Source: an uncultured Clostridia bacterium (lineage in GTDB: Bacteria; Bacillota; Clostridia; TANB77; CAG-508). From it: DNA of 64,000 nt. Position numbers and translations under genes: made by a program. The notes under the pieces were generated by a model. That model made no database searches. It saw only the letters and a list, made by a program, of their open reading frames with translations, and was not told where the DNA came from. Where the stretch lies: assembly GCA_934167495.1 (NCBI GenBank), contig CAKPKP010000007.1, forward strand, positions 25,965 through 89,964, read 5' to 3'. Each line of letters begins with the position of its first letter. Position 1 is the first letter of the stretch. Positions 26,788 to 35,831 of this stretch are shown here, piece after piece.

Positions 26788-28338
26788 ATGGGTAAAAGAT
26801 ATAATTATAATAAAACAAACCAAAAGAAAATAAAGCTAGTAATAATGTTAAGTATAGCAATAATTATATTTTTACTTATAATAAATGTTTACAATAATAC
26901 AAAACAAAATAATAAAAACAACTTAGATAAAACATATTTTAGTAGTTCTGACTTTACAAGTGTAAAAGAAATATTAGAATATTATGGAAATGTATACATG
27001 TCTGAAAAAACTTTAAAAAATGATAAATATAGTTTTGTAATATATACAAAATTCAAATATGATTTATTTGAAAAAGAAGAAAGTAACGAAACATTTTATT
27101 ATAAAATTATAAATCTAATAGCTAAATTTTCAGATTATCAGAATTTTAAGATAATAGATAATTCAAAAGATATAACAATAAAAGTTACTTGTGAAAATGA
27201 TAAAGTAAAGGTTATTGATATAAATGGAGATACAAATTATTTTAAGACTATGGAAACAAACATTGCATTAAAGAAATACAACAATAATAATGCAGTAGAT
27301 TTTAATATACAATCAGAAATATTAAACCAATTAATAGAAAACAACTGGATAACTAAAAATGTAAATTTTGGTGAAAAAGATAGTACATATGATAAATATG
27401 ATATATATTTTGATGAAGGCATAGAAGTTAGAACAATAGCTGGGAAGGTATTTAATATAGTTTTTACAGAAAAATATAAAGATAAAATATTAAATAATAT
27501 AACTGTAGATAAAACAGAGGATGAAATTAAAGAAATATTAGAAACTCCAACATTTGAAAATATTGCAACAGGTTTTTTTGGATACAAAGGCGAGAAATTA
27601 TATATTTTCTTTTATAATGGAGAAGTTTCTATATATAGAATAGAAAATAATGATACTACATTAGAATTTATAAAACTTATAGAAAAATATAACCAAGATA
27701 AAGATATAAAATCTTTAGGCAACTCTTTAACAGATTTATGGAATGATTATGATGAATACAATTACGATACAAATTATGTAGAACTTATATATTCATTAAA
27801 AGGAGTAAAGATACAATTCAATGTAGGAAATCCTAATGGCTTTATTTTATATAATAATTATACAGGATACGCTACTGAAGAAAAAAATATATATGAAGTT
27901 ACAGATAAGAATGAACTTCTAAAAGGAGTATATATAGAAAATACAGATTTAGTGTATGAGGCAGAAGCAAATAGATGTGAAAAAGAATACTTCAAGTATA
28001 ATAATGAAGGTGATTATTCAAAAGAAAAACTAGAAGAATTTAATAAACCATTTACTATGTCTTGTTTACAAAATATAAATAATACTTATACAAATATAAA
28101 ATTTATTTCTACTAATAAAGAATATGCTGATTCAGAATTAGATGAAAATTTAGTTATAAATAGTTATATTTGGAAAGATGATTTTAATTTTATTTATAGT
28201 ATAAAAAATGAAGGAATATATTCATACGATTGTCAAACAAGAAATATAAAAAAATTAATAACAGGAAATGAAGATTTTGAAATACAATCAATAGAGAACA
28301 ATAAATTGAAATACGATGATAAAGAAATAGAGATATAA
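26788..28338 (+). CDS. Single-pass membrane protein of unknown function in the T4SS operon
   Basis: 516 residues with a basic N-terminus, one membrane helix at about 16-34 and a long extracytoplasmic region rich in Lys, Asn, Asp and Glu. I recognise no family and see no catalytic motif. The topology (short cytoplasmic tail, one helix, large outer domain) is that of a structural or periplasm-equivalent T4SS component. It lies between two VirB6-like genes, 21 bases after the first with an AAGGAGG site. It could be a VirB8/VirB10-like scaffold of divergent sequence, but this is only inference from place and shape. Confidence 0.6.
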   Translation: MGKRYNYNKTNQKKIKLVIMLSIAIIIFLLIINVYNNTKQNNKNNLDKTYFSSSDFTSVKEILEYYGNVYMSEKTLKNDKYSFVIYTKFKYDLFEKEESNETFYYKIINLIAKFSDYQNFKIIDNSKDITIKVTCENDKVKVIDINGDTNYFKTMETNIALKKYNNNNAVDFNIQSEILNQLIENNWITKNVNFGEKDSTYDKYDIYFDEGIEVRTIAGKVFNIVFTEKYKDKILNNITVDKTEDEIKEILETPTFENIATGFFGYKGEKLYIFFYNGEVSIYRIENNDTTLEFIKLIEKYNQDKDIKSLGNSLTDLWNDYDEYNYDTNYVELIYSLKGVKIQFNVGNPNGFILYNNYTGYATEEKNIYEVTDKNELLKGVYIENTDLVYEAEANRCEKEYFKYNNEGDYSKEKLEEFNKPFTMSCLQNINNTYTNIKFISTNKEYADSELDENLVINSYIWKDDFNFIYSIKNEGIYSYDCQTRNIKKLITGNEDFEIQSIENNKLKYDDKEIEI

Positions 28339-28372
28339 ATTATAATAAAAAACATGAAAGGAGATGGAATTA

Positions 28373-31300
28373 ATGAAAATATTAAAAAAATCAATTGTAT
28401 CAATTATAATATTTATATTAGTAGTGTATTCATTTGTTCCATCTTCATATGCAGATTTTACTCAAGAACAAGAAAAGCAAATGCAAACATTTCTTAAAAA
28501 TTATGTAGATAATTATGGCGGATATGATAAATCTACATATTCTCAAGGTGAGGTAAGAGGATATATATATGATTATAAAGTTGCAACAGAGCATAAATGG
28601 TCTTATAGAAGAGATACACAAAAAGATATTTATGGGACTATAACAGCTGATTGTAGTACGTTTGCATCTTTTGTATACATTGAAACATGTAATTTAGGAT
28701 TAAGAGGATGGAGTACTGATAGTTTTAAACAATACGTTGGGAAAACAAAAGGATCTGGCAAAACATTTTATGATGTTGGATTATTAAAAGATGTAACTTT
28801 GAAGCCAGGGGATTTAATTTTAGCCAAGGGCAATGGCGTAGGACATATAATGGTTTACTATGGCGGAAATAAAATAGCACATATGTCTTCATCTAAGGAC
28901 CTAGTTATTGTAGATATGGGATGGGTTTATACATATTATCCTTCAGATATTGTACATGTTTTAAGAATAAATGATAATATTGTAAATGGTAATTTAGATA
29001 CAGCAGTAAAAGATGTAGATAGTACATATACGCCTTCTACAGGGGATAATAGTGGAGATTCTTCTGACGATAATTCAGATGATAATACTTATGTAGATCC
29101 AAAAACAGGAGAAGATTTAGGACTTAATCCAGATGACTTTCAATATTATGGATTACCAGAAGTTACTAATGTACAGATGAATAAACCATGGATAGTTTTA
29201 AAATTATCTGATATTATAGACTATTTAGTTGGAATGATGATATTATTTCCTAAAATGGCTTTTATTGGATATACAGAAATAATAGAAATGATGATATCTT
29301 CTGGTTTAGATGCAGCTGTAGGATTAGATATAAGTGAATATACATCTAATATTTTTACATTTATTATGAATTCATCAAGAAATGTAACTATAGAAAAAAT
29401 AGTTTATAATAGAATTCCAATATTGGATGTAAATGTATTTGATTTTTCTGCTTTAACACAATACACAGGAACAGGCGAAGATTCAGGGGCTAGTAGAGAT
29501 GCAAATAGTTATAAAATAATAACAGTAATTAAAGAAAAAATTGCTGTATGGTATTATGTTTTTAGAAATGTTACAATCATAGCAATGTTAGTGGTTTTAA
29601 TATATATAGGAATAAGAATGGCAATAACAACAATTGCAGAAGAAAAAGCTAAATACAAATCTTTATTAACAGCATGGATTGTAAGTTTTATAATAGTTAT
29701 AGGAATACATTATTTTATGATAATAATAATGCAATTAAATAATAACTTTATAGATTTAATAATTCCAAAGAGTATAGAAGGACAAGAGATAAGTTTATAT
29801 GAAACTGTAAGGAGTAGGGCATATGAATTAAAAGCAAGTAGGGCAATAGTAGGAACTGTATTATATATGTTACTTGTATGGTATACTGTAAAGTTTCTAC
29901 TTATATATGCAAAAAGATTTTTATCTATAATGATATTAATATTATTAGCACCATTTGCTTCAGCATCATTTGCTATAACTAAAATAAAAGATGGAAAAAC
30001 ACCAATATTTGATAACTGGATAAAAGAATATACATTTAATATAATAATACAAGGAATTCATGCTTTATTATATACATACTTTGTAACAGTTGCTTTAGAA
30101 TTAGGACAAAAAAATTTGATTGGCGTTGTATTAGCATTTGTCTTAATAAAATTTATGACAAAAGCAGATGGTGTAGTTAGAAAAATATTTAAGTTACGTT
30201 CTGGTACAAAATATAGTACTCTAGATAATAACTTATCTGCCGCAAACGATATTGCTGGATTAATTTCCGGCGGTGGACTAGTAGGTATGTTTGCAGGTTC
30301 TACTCTTGGTAAAGCATATATTAATAAATGGGTAAAACCAGTTTATAAAAAATCATTTAATTTTGCAAAAGGTTTACTTAATATTCCATATCAAGGGGTT
30401 AGAGCAGGAATTATAACTGGTGCAAGAGCACATATGGATGGAAAAAATTATGATCCTAATTCAAGACTTAATCCATTTATAAATGCAATAGCAAGTTCTA
30501 CTTTATTAAATGAACGACAAGCAGTACTAGATAAATATGGAAATCCAGTAATGGGAGCTGACGGAAAAGCTTTATTTACAGATAATATGAATTGGCAACA
30601 GAGAGGTGAGTTTATATTTGGAAAAGATGGAACACTAAAATATGTAGAAGTAAAGCGTTCAAACAGAGCGGTACAGAGCGATATAGATAGATTTATAGCA
30701 GTAGAAAGAGCAAGAGTTCGAGCTGAAAATAAGGCAAGAGCTAAAGCCTTACTATCAATGGGAGTAAATGCTATTAAGGGATCTGCATATTTGATGATAA
30801 GTATTCCTTTAATGATAGATAGTCCTGCTATAGGTTTTACTTTATTTACAAAAGCTTATTCGAGTTTAAATCCTTTCTACCAAAATAGAAAAAACGAAAA
30901 AATAAAAGGATATAGAAAAACAATATCAACTAAGAAATATACGTTTAAAGATTTTGGAAAAAATACGAAAACTAAAATATATGAAGTTATAAGAGAAAGT
31001 TCAAAGCATCCAGTTCGTACAGCCGGAAAGACATTAGCATTTGCTACAGGAGCTACAATGCTTACAAAACCTATGGAAAATTCTAAAGAAATGATATTGG
31101 AATTAGCACAGGCAAGTCAAAAAGAATCAGATAAATTAAAACTTTTGTATGAAATAAGAGAAACAGAAGCTGATACGGTAGAACATGCGAAATATTTGGC
31201 AGATGTAATAAAAAATATAAAATCAATGCCAAATTATATAGATATAGCAGACGATGTAACAAAAGAAATGGATAAAGCTTTAGAAGAATATGCAAAAAAA

Positions 31301-32833
31301 TTATATAGTGAAGAAATATATAATCAATTAGGAAAAAATATAAAAGATAGTGTTAAAGATTTTAGAGTAAAAAATAAATTAAGAAATTTTATAAATGATT
31401 ATGCAAAACAAAAAAATGTAAATACAAAATTAAATAAATTTGATTTAAATAATTTTGAAAAAAGAATACAAGATGAAATAAGAAAAAGTGCTCCTAACTT
31501 TGTTGGACAAAATAGAGCAATGGATTTAAATACTGCTACAAATAAAGAGATAAATCAAACAGTAAGTGCAATAAAAAAAGCAGTCGAAATGGAGAAAAAT
31601 TTAGAATTTGAGCAAAAGTTTAAAGATAAATTAGAAGAAATAAAATTAAATGGGCAAAACAAAGTAGAAGAAATTGAACTTATAGATATTACAAAAAATA
31701 TTATGCAATCAGAAGATATTAGGAAAAATTTAAGAAAGATAAATCCAAAAATTTCAGGGAAGACAGAAAGTGAAGAATTCGAAGCAAAAATTAATGACAT
31801 AGAAACAGTAAAAGAAGAAATAAGAAATGCATATGGAGAAAAATTAGGAAGAAAATTTGAGGAAAATATTGACAAGCTAGTTCAAAACAAGATAGAAAAC
31901 AATGAAGATACTATCAAAGAAAAAGAATTACAAGATTTTGTAATAGATGAAATTAAAACAGAAGAAATGTCAAGAAAAGCTTTGTTTACTGCAAAAGATA
32001 TTGACGGTATGAAAGATGAAATTGATAAATTTATGAGGGAAAACGGAGCAGACATAACCTTTGATGAAAAATTAGAAGAAAAAATTAAAAATAAAATAAA
32101 TGATAAGAATAATACAACAACAGTAAAGACTGAAAATAAAAACACTGATGAAAAAGCAATAACTGGTAAAGAATTGCAGAATATTTTATACAAGGAAATA
32201 GAAGATAGAGAAAAACCAGATGAAAATCCTATACTAACGAAAGAAGAAGTATTAGATTTAGTTGATTTAATCCAAGACAAAGTAACAGATAAAGATATGA
32301 AGCTAGGAAAAGAGTTTGAACAAAATATACAAAAATTAATGGAAGAAGAAATTGTTAAAAATACTATTGAGGAGCACGCAAAAACTAAATATGGTGATTT
32401 AACAGATGATTTATCTATAGAAAAGTTAGAGAAAAAAATTAATAGTAAATTAAATTCTAATGGATATGATGAAAAAGCACAAGAAATTTTAACAACTAAA
32501 GATATTATATCTGATTTGCAAGATACGATAAAAGAAAATTTAGAAGTAGAACTTGAAAATAAAGACATAAAATCTAGAAAAACAGATGTTGCAAAATTAT
32601 CTGAGTTAGTTATAGAAGCATCAAGACTAGAAAACAGTGTAAAAAGAGAATTACCATATATGGGAGTTAGTAAAGAATTAGCACAAGATATAGAAAAATT
32701 AAGAGCATTAAATTATAAAGCTAAAAAATTAGGTATAAAAAGAAAAGAAAGAAATGGAAAGAAACTAAGGATAGAAGAACCAGTAACAGATATTAACAAT
32801 TTAGTAAAAGATATATGGAATGGTGCAAAATAA
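28373..32833 (+). CDS. NlpC/P60 peptidase - VirB6 fusion protein
   Basis: 1486 residues from the ATG at 28373, nine bases after AAGGAG; the ATG at 28364 touches that site and is rejected. Signal peptide about 1-27. Residues about 60-205 form an NlpC/P60-like cysteine peptidase: Cys94 in ADCSTFASF, His158 in GVGHIMVYYGG, and a following AHMSS. After a Ser/Asp linker come helices with the VirB6 block WYYVFRNV...IYIGIRMAITT (about 389-420) and AKRFLSIMILILLAPFASASFA. The last 700 or so residues are soluble, highly charged and coiled-coil-like. It would place a wall-peptide hydrolase directly on the secretion channel. Family calls for both halves are firm; the joint function is inferred. Confidence 0.85.
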   Translation: MKILKKSIVSIIIFILVVYSFVPSSYADFTQEQEKQMQTFLKNYVDNYGGYDKSTYSQGEVRGYIYDYKVATEHKWSYRRDTQKDIYGTITADCSTFASFVYIETCNLGLRGWSTDSFKQYVGKTKGSGKTFYDVGLLKDVTLKPGDLILAKGNGVGHIMVYYGGNKIAHMSSSKDLVIVDMGWVYTYYPSDIVHVLRINDNIVNGNLDTAVKDVDSTYTPSTGDNSGDSSDDNSDDNTYVDPKTGEDLGLNPDDFQYYGLPEVTNVQMNKPWIVLKLSDIIDYLVGMMILFPKMAFIGYTEIIEMMISSGLDAAVGLDISEYTSNIFTFIMNSSRNVTIEKIVYNRIPILDVNVFDFSALTQYTGTGEDSGASRDANSYKIITVIKEKIAVWYYVFRNVTIIAMLVVLIYIGIRMAITTIAEEKAKYKSLLTAWIVSFIIVIGIHYFMIIIMQLNNNFIDLIIPKSIEGQEISLYETVRSRAYELKASRAIVGTVLYMLLVWYTVKFLLIYAKRFLSIMILILLAPFASASFAITKIKDGKTPIFDNWIKEYTFNIIIQGIHALLYTYFVTVALELGQKNLIGVVLAFVLIKFMTKADGVVRKIFKLRSGTKYSTLDNNLSAANDIAGLISGGGLVGMFAGSTLGKAYINKWVKPVYKKSFNFAKGLLNIPYQGVRAGIITGARAHMDGKNYDPNSRLNPFINAIASSTLLNERQAVLDKYGNPVMGADGKALFTDNMNWQQRGEFIFGKDGTLKYVEVKRSNRAVQSDIDRFIAVERARVRAENKARAKALLSMGVNAIKGSAYLMISIPLMIDSPAIGFTLFTKAYSSLNPFYQNRKNEKIKGYRKTISTKKYTFKDFGKNTKTKIYEVIRESSKHPVRTAGKTLAFATGATMLTKPMENSKEMILELAQASQKESDKLKLLYEIRETEADTVEHAKYLADVIKNIKSMPNYIDIADDVTKEMDKALEEYAKKLYSEEIYNQLGKNIKDSVKDFRVKNKLRNFINDYAKQKNVNTKLNKFDLNNFEKRIQDEIRKSAPNFVGQNRAMDLNTATNKEINQTVSAIKKAVEMEKNLEFEQKFKDKLEEIKLNGQNKVEEIELIDITKNIMQSEDIRKNLRKINPKISGKTESEEFEAKINDIETVKEEIRNAYGEKLGRKFEENIDKLVQNKIENNEDTIKEKELQDFVIDEIKTEEMSRKALFTAKDIDGMKDEIDKFMRENGADITFDEKLEEKIKNKINDKNNTTTVKTENKNTDEKAITGKELQNILYKEIEDREKPDENPILTKEEVLDLVDLIQDKVTDKDMKLGKEFEQNIQKLMEEEIVKNTIEEHAKTKYGDLTDDLSIEKLEKKINSKLNSNGYDEKAQEILTTKDIISDLQDTIKENLEVELENKDIKSRKTDVAKLSELVIEASRLENSVKRELPYMGVSKELAQDIEKLRALNYKAKKLGIKRKERNGKKLRIEEPVTDINNLVKDIWNGAK

Positions 32834-32864
32834 AAATAGCTTAAACAAGATAGGAGAAGATAGT

Positions 32865-35153
32865 ATGAATTCAAAGTTTAAGAAAATTATAACAAGTATT
32901 ATTTTAATTGTTATGCTACTGAACATTACAGCCAGTCAATGTCTAGCTGCAACCAGTGAAGATAGTGTATGGGATGCTATAGGAAATGGAGCTTTTAAAG
33001 CTGTTGATGGAGTTGTAGGAATAGTAACAACAAAAGCGAGAGTTCTTTTGGTAATCATTACAGCTGCTCTGCAAGGAATTACATCTGTATTAGGGCATTC
33101 GGACGATGGTGGAATATCTAATGTAGTAAGTGGTAAAAATGGAGATGCTATGATTACAGTTGAAGAGATATTCTTTAACGATTTAAATATAACAAAAATA
33201 AACTTTTTTGATATGGATAAAAATAGTGCTGGAGAAATATCTTCTGAATTCAGAACAAATGTAGCAATCTGGTATTACGCATTAAGAAATCTAGCAATTA
33301 TAATTTTACTTTGTATATTAATATATGTTGGAATAAGAATGGCAATATCTACTGTTGCATCAGAGAAAGCTATGTATAAAAATATGTTTAAAGATTGGGT
33401 AGTGAGTTTTATATTAGTATTTTTCATGCATTACATAATAGTAGTTTCTATACAGGCGAATAATTCTTTAGTAGAGATAATGAGACCAAAAGGGTCTGCT
33501 AGCTTGAGCTCAGATTACATGAATACATTATTTATCAATGCGATAGGTGTAAATACAGAAAATGTAATAGAAATTTCAGCTGTAAAATCATGGGCATCTG
33601 CATTAATATATGCAATGATGGTATTCTTTACCTTAGCATTCTTATGGACATATGTTAAGCGTATGATAACATTAGCTTTTTTAATAATAATTTCTCCATT
33701 GGTAACAGTTACTTATGCAATAGATAAAATGGGAGATGGAAAATCTCAAGCTCTTAATACATGGCTTAAAGAGTTTGTTTATAATATTTTATTACAGCCA
33801 TTTCAATGTGTAATATACTTAGCAATTATGAAAACAACAATACAAAAATTAGCAGAAAGTGAGGCATCAATAGGAAGAGCTGCATTGGCAATAATGTGTA
33901 TGATGTTCGTATTTAGTGCTGAGAAAATAATAAGAAGAATATTCGGATTTGATAAAGCTTCTTCTATAGCAGATACTATGGCAACAACAGGTGCTATGCT
34001 TGCAACTATGAGTAATTTAAAGAAATTAGGACCAAAAGGAAAATCTGGTAGTACAGGTTCTGCTTCAGGTGCAAAAGGATCTAATGCCTATAAAAATAGC
34101 AGTAAATTAGCAGACAAAAATATTGAGAAGATGAGACAAGCTGCAACAAACCCTGTATCAAAGATGGCAGATAAAGTAGGGAGTTTTGCTCCTATTCAAA
34201 AAGCTACAAATGCAATACATAATTCTGCTCCAGTACAAGGGGCTTCAAACATAGCTGAAAAAGTTTCAGATTGGTCAAAAGGAATATCTGATTCAGTAAA
34301 ACAAGGAGTAGATAATCTTGCTACAAGTAATAAAACCGGAGAAAGAATTGTTGGAAATGCTGCAAAAGCAATGGGAAATAAGGCAAGTGAATTAGGAAAT
34401 AATGTTAAGAAAGACATAACAGGAGCTGTAGGTTCAATAAAAGATGGAGTTAAAAATATTAACACAACAGCAGGGGCTACACAAGCTGCCATGACAATGA
34501 TGGGAATTGCAGCAGGTTTAACAACAGGAAATGCAGCAAATGCAGTTACATATGGAATGGCTGGAAATGAAATAGGCGCTAAAATGGGAGAACCTGCTAG
34601 AGAAAGATATAGAGATAAACAAGAACAAAAACTTGCAGAAGATTACAAAGGTATAGCAAAAACTATGAATAAACTAGATAAAGATAATAAAAAATATGAT
34701 TTATCTACAGAAGAAGGTAAAGAAAATATGAAAGAAAAATGTAAGGAGGTTACTAATAAAGGTACAGCTAAAATAAATAAAGAATTTGAAAATAATTATA
34801 AAAATTATGAAAATTATGTTAAAAATGATATTAAGGCTAATAATCCAAATATTACATCAGATAAAGCAATAAATACAATGGCAAGAAATGAAATGAAAAA
34901 TATATACAAAGAAGCTTTAAGTGGAGATACAGATAAGATAAATGCTAGAATAGACAATTTGAAAAGTGAGGGAAAGGTTGATGCTGCTGAATCTTTGAGA
35001 AGTTTTGCAATGTCTGCTAAGGAGAAAGAGCTATCTGATGCTTTAAATAGAATGATGGGTGTAGAATCAGCATTAGGAGATGCAGAACCAGAGAAAACAG
35101 TAGTAATGGGAGAAAATAGTACAATAGATAGAATAAATGATGGAATAGAATAA
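32865..35153 (+). CDS. VirB6/TrbL-like polytopic channel protein 3
   Basis: 762 residues from the ATG at 32865, preceded by AGGAGA; an earlier frame to 32820 overlaps the previous gene and lacks a site. Signal peptide about 1-28 (ending SQCLA). Membrane core with WYYALRNLAII...LIYVGIRMAIST and LAFLIIISPLVTVTYAIDKMGDG, matching the other two VirB6-like proteins. Residues beyond about 390 are a Gly/Ala/Lys-rich, mostly soluble tail with helical repeats, probably cytoplasmic. Extended VirB6 tails occur in other T4SS. It is co-directional and closely spaced in the operon. Confidence 0.82.
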   Translation: MNSKFKKIITSIILIVMLLNITASQCLAATSEDSVWDAIGNGAFKAVDGVVGIVTTKARVLLVIITAALQGITSVLGHSDDGGISNVVSGKNGDAMITVEEIFFNDLNITKINFFDMDKNSAGEISSEFRTNVAIWYYALRNLAIIILLCILIYVGIRMAISTVASEKAMYKNMFKDWVVSFILVFFMHYIIVVSIQANNSLVEIMRPKGSASLSSDYMNTLFINAIGVNTENVIEISAVKSWASALIYAMMVFFTLAFLWTYVKRMITLAFLIIISPLVTVTYAIDKMGDGKSQALNTWLKEFVYNILLQPFQCVIYLAIMKTTIQKLAESEASIGRAALAIMCMMFVFSAEKIIRRIFGFDKASSIADTMATTGAMLATMSNLKKLGPKGKSGSTGSASGAKGSNAYKNSSKLADKNIEKMRQAATNPVSKMADKVGSFAPIQKATNAIHNSAPVQGASNIAEKVSDWSKGISDSVKQGVDNLATSNKTGERIVGNAAKAMGNKASELGNNVKKDITGAVGSIKDGVKNINTTAGATQAAMTMMGIAAGLTTGNAANAVTYGMAGNEIGAKMGEPARERYRDKQEQKLAEDYKGIAKTMNKLDKDNKKYDLSTEEGKENMKEKCKEVTNKGTAKINKEFENNYKNYENYVKNDIKANNPNITSDKAINTMARNEMKNIYKEALSGDTDKINARIDNLKSEGKVDAAESLRSFAMSAKEKELSDALNRMMGVESALGDAEPEKTVVMGENSTIDRINDGIE

Positions 35154-35450
35154 ATGTATATAAGTAGAAAGAAAAGAGGTGATTAGATGGGAAATGAGCA
35201 AGAATTAGAAGAAGAAATTGAAAGTTTAAAAAACAAGAAAAGAAAAGCAGAAGCTGAAGGTGACGATGAAGAAGCAAAAAGTTTAAATTCTCAGATAAAT
35301 GATAAAGAAGTAGAATTAGAGGAATTAAAAATAAAAAATAAAAGAGCAAATTCAGATGATCAAAATGTAAGTCATTCAAATGATGACTATAAATCTATGC
35401 AAGATCAAGATGAAGAAAAAGATAATGAAAAAGACGACAAAGACGACAAG

Positions 35451-35520
35451 GATGACGACGACGATGATGATGACGACGACGATGATGATGATGACGACGA
35501 TGATGATGATGACGATGATG
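35451..35520 (+). repeat. Poly-aspartate GAT/GAC microsatellite
   Basis: An almost uninterrupted run of GAT and GAC codons in the frame of the 35187 gene, giving a stretch of more than 20 Asp. Such low-complexity runs are prone to length change by slippage; changes stay in frame only in steps of three. Confidence 0.9.
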
Positions 35521-35654
35521 AAGATGATGACGATAAAAAAGATAAAGACGAAAAAGATAAAAAAGATGAAGAAAAAAATGATAAATCAAAAAATGAAGAA
35601 AAAGAGAGAGAAAATCAATCAGAGGTAGAATCTAAATCAGAAGAACCGGGTAGT

Positions 35655-35831
35655 GAAACTGATAGTGAATCTACTGGTAGATCTAGTGGTGAAACTGATA
35701 GTGAATCTACTGGTAGATCTAGCGGTGAAACTGATAGCGAATCTTCTGGTGGATCTAATAATAAATCTGGTGGATCTAATAATAAATCTGGTGGATCTAA
35801 TAATAAATCTGGTGGATCTAATAATAAATTT
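35655..35831 (+). repeat. Two adjacent in-frame minisatellites (36 bp x3, 21 bp x4)
   Basis: Units beginning at 35655, 35691 and 35727 (36 bp, ETDSESTGRSSG; the third unit is partial and diverged) are followed by 21-bp units at 35748, 35769, 35790 and 35811 (GGSNNKS). They encode a flexible linker before the membrane helix. Both periods are multiples of three, so copy-number change would alter linker length without breaking the frame. Confidence 0.9.
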
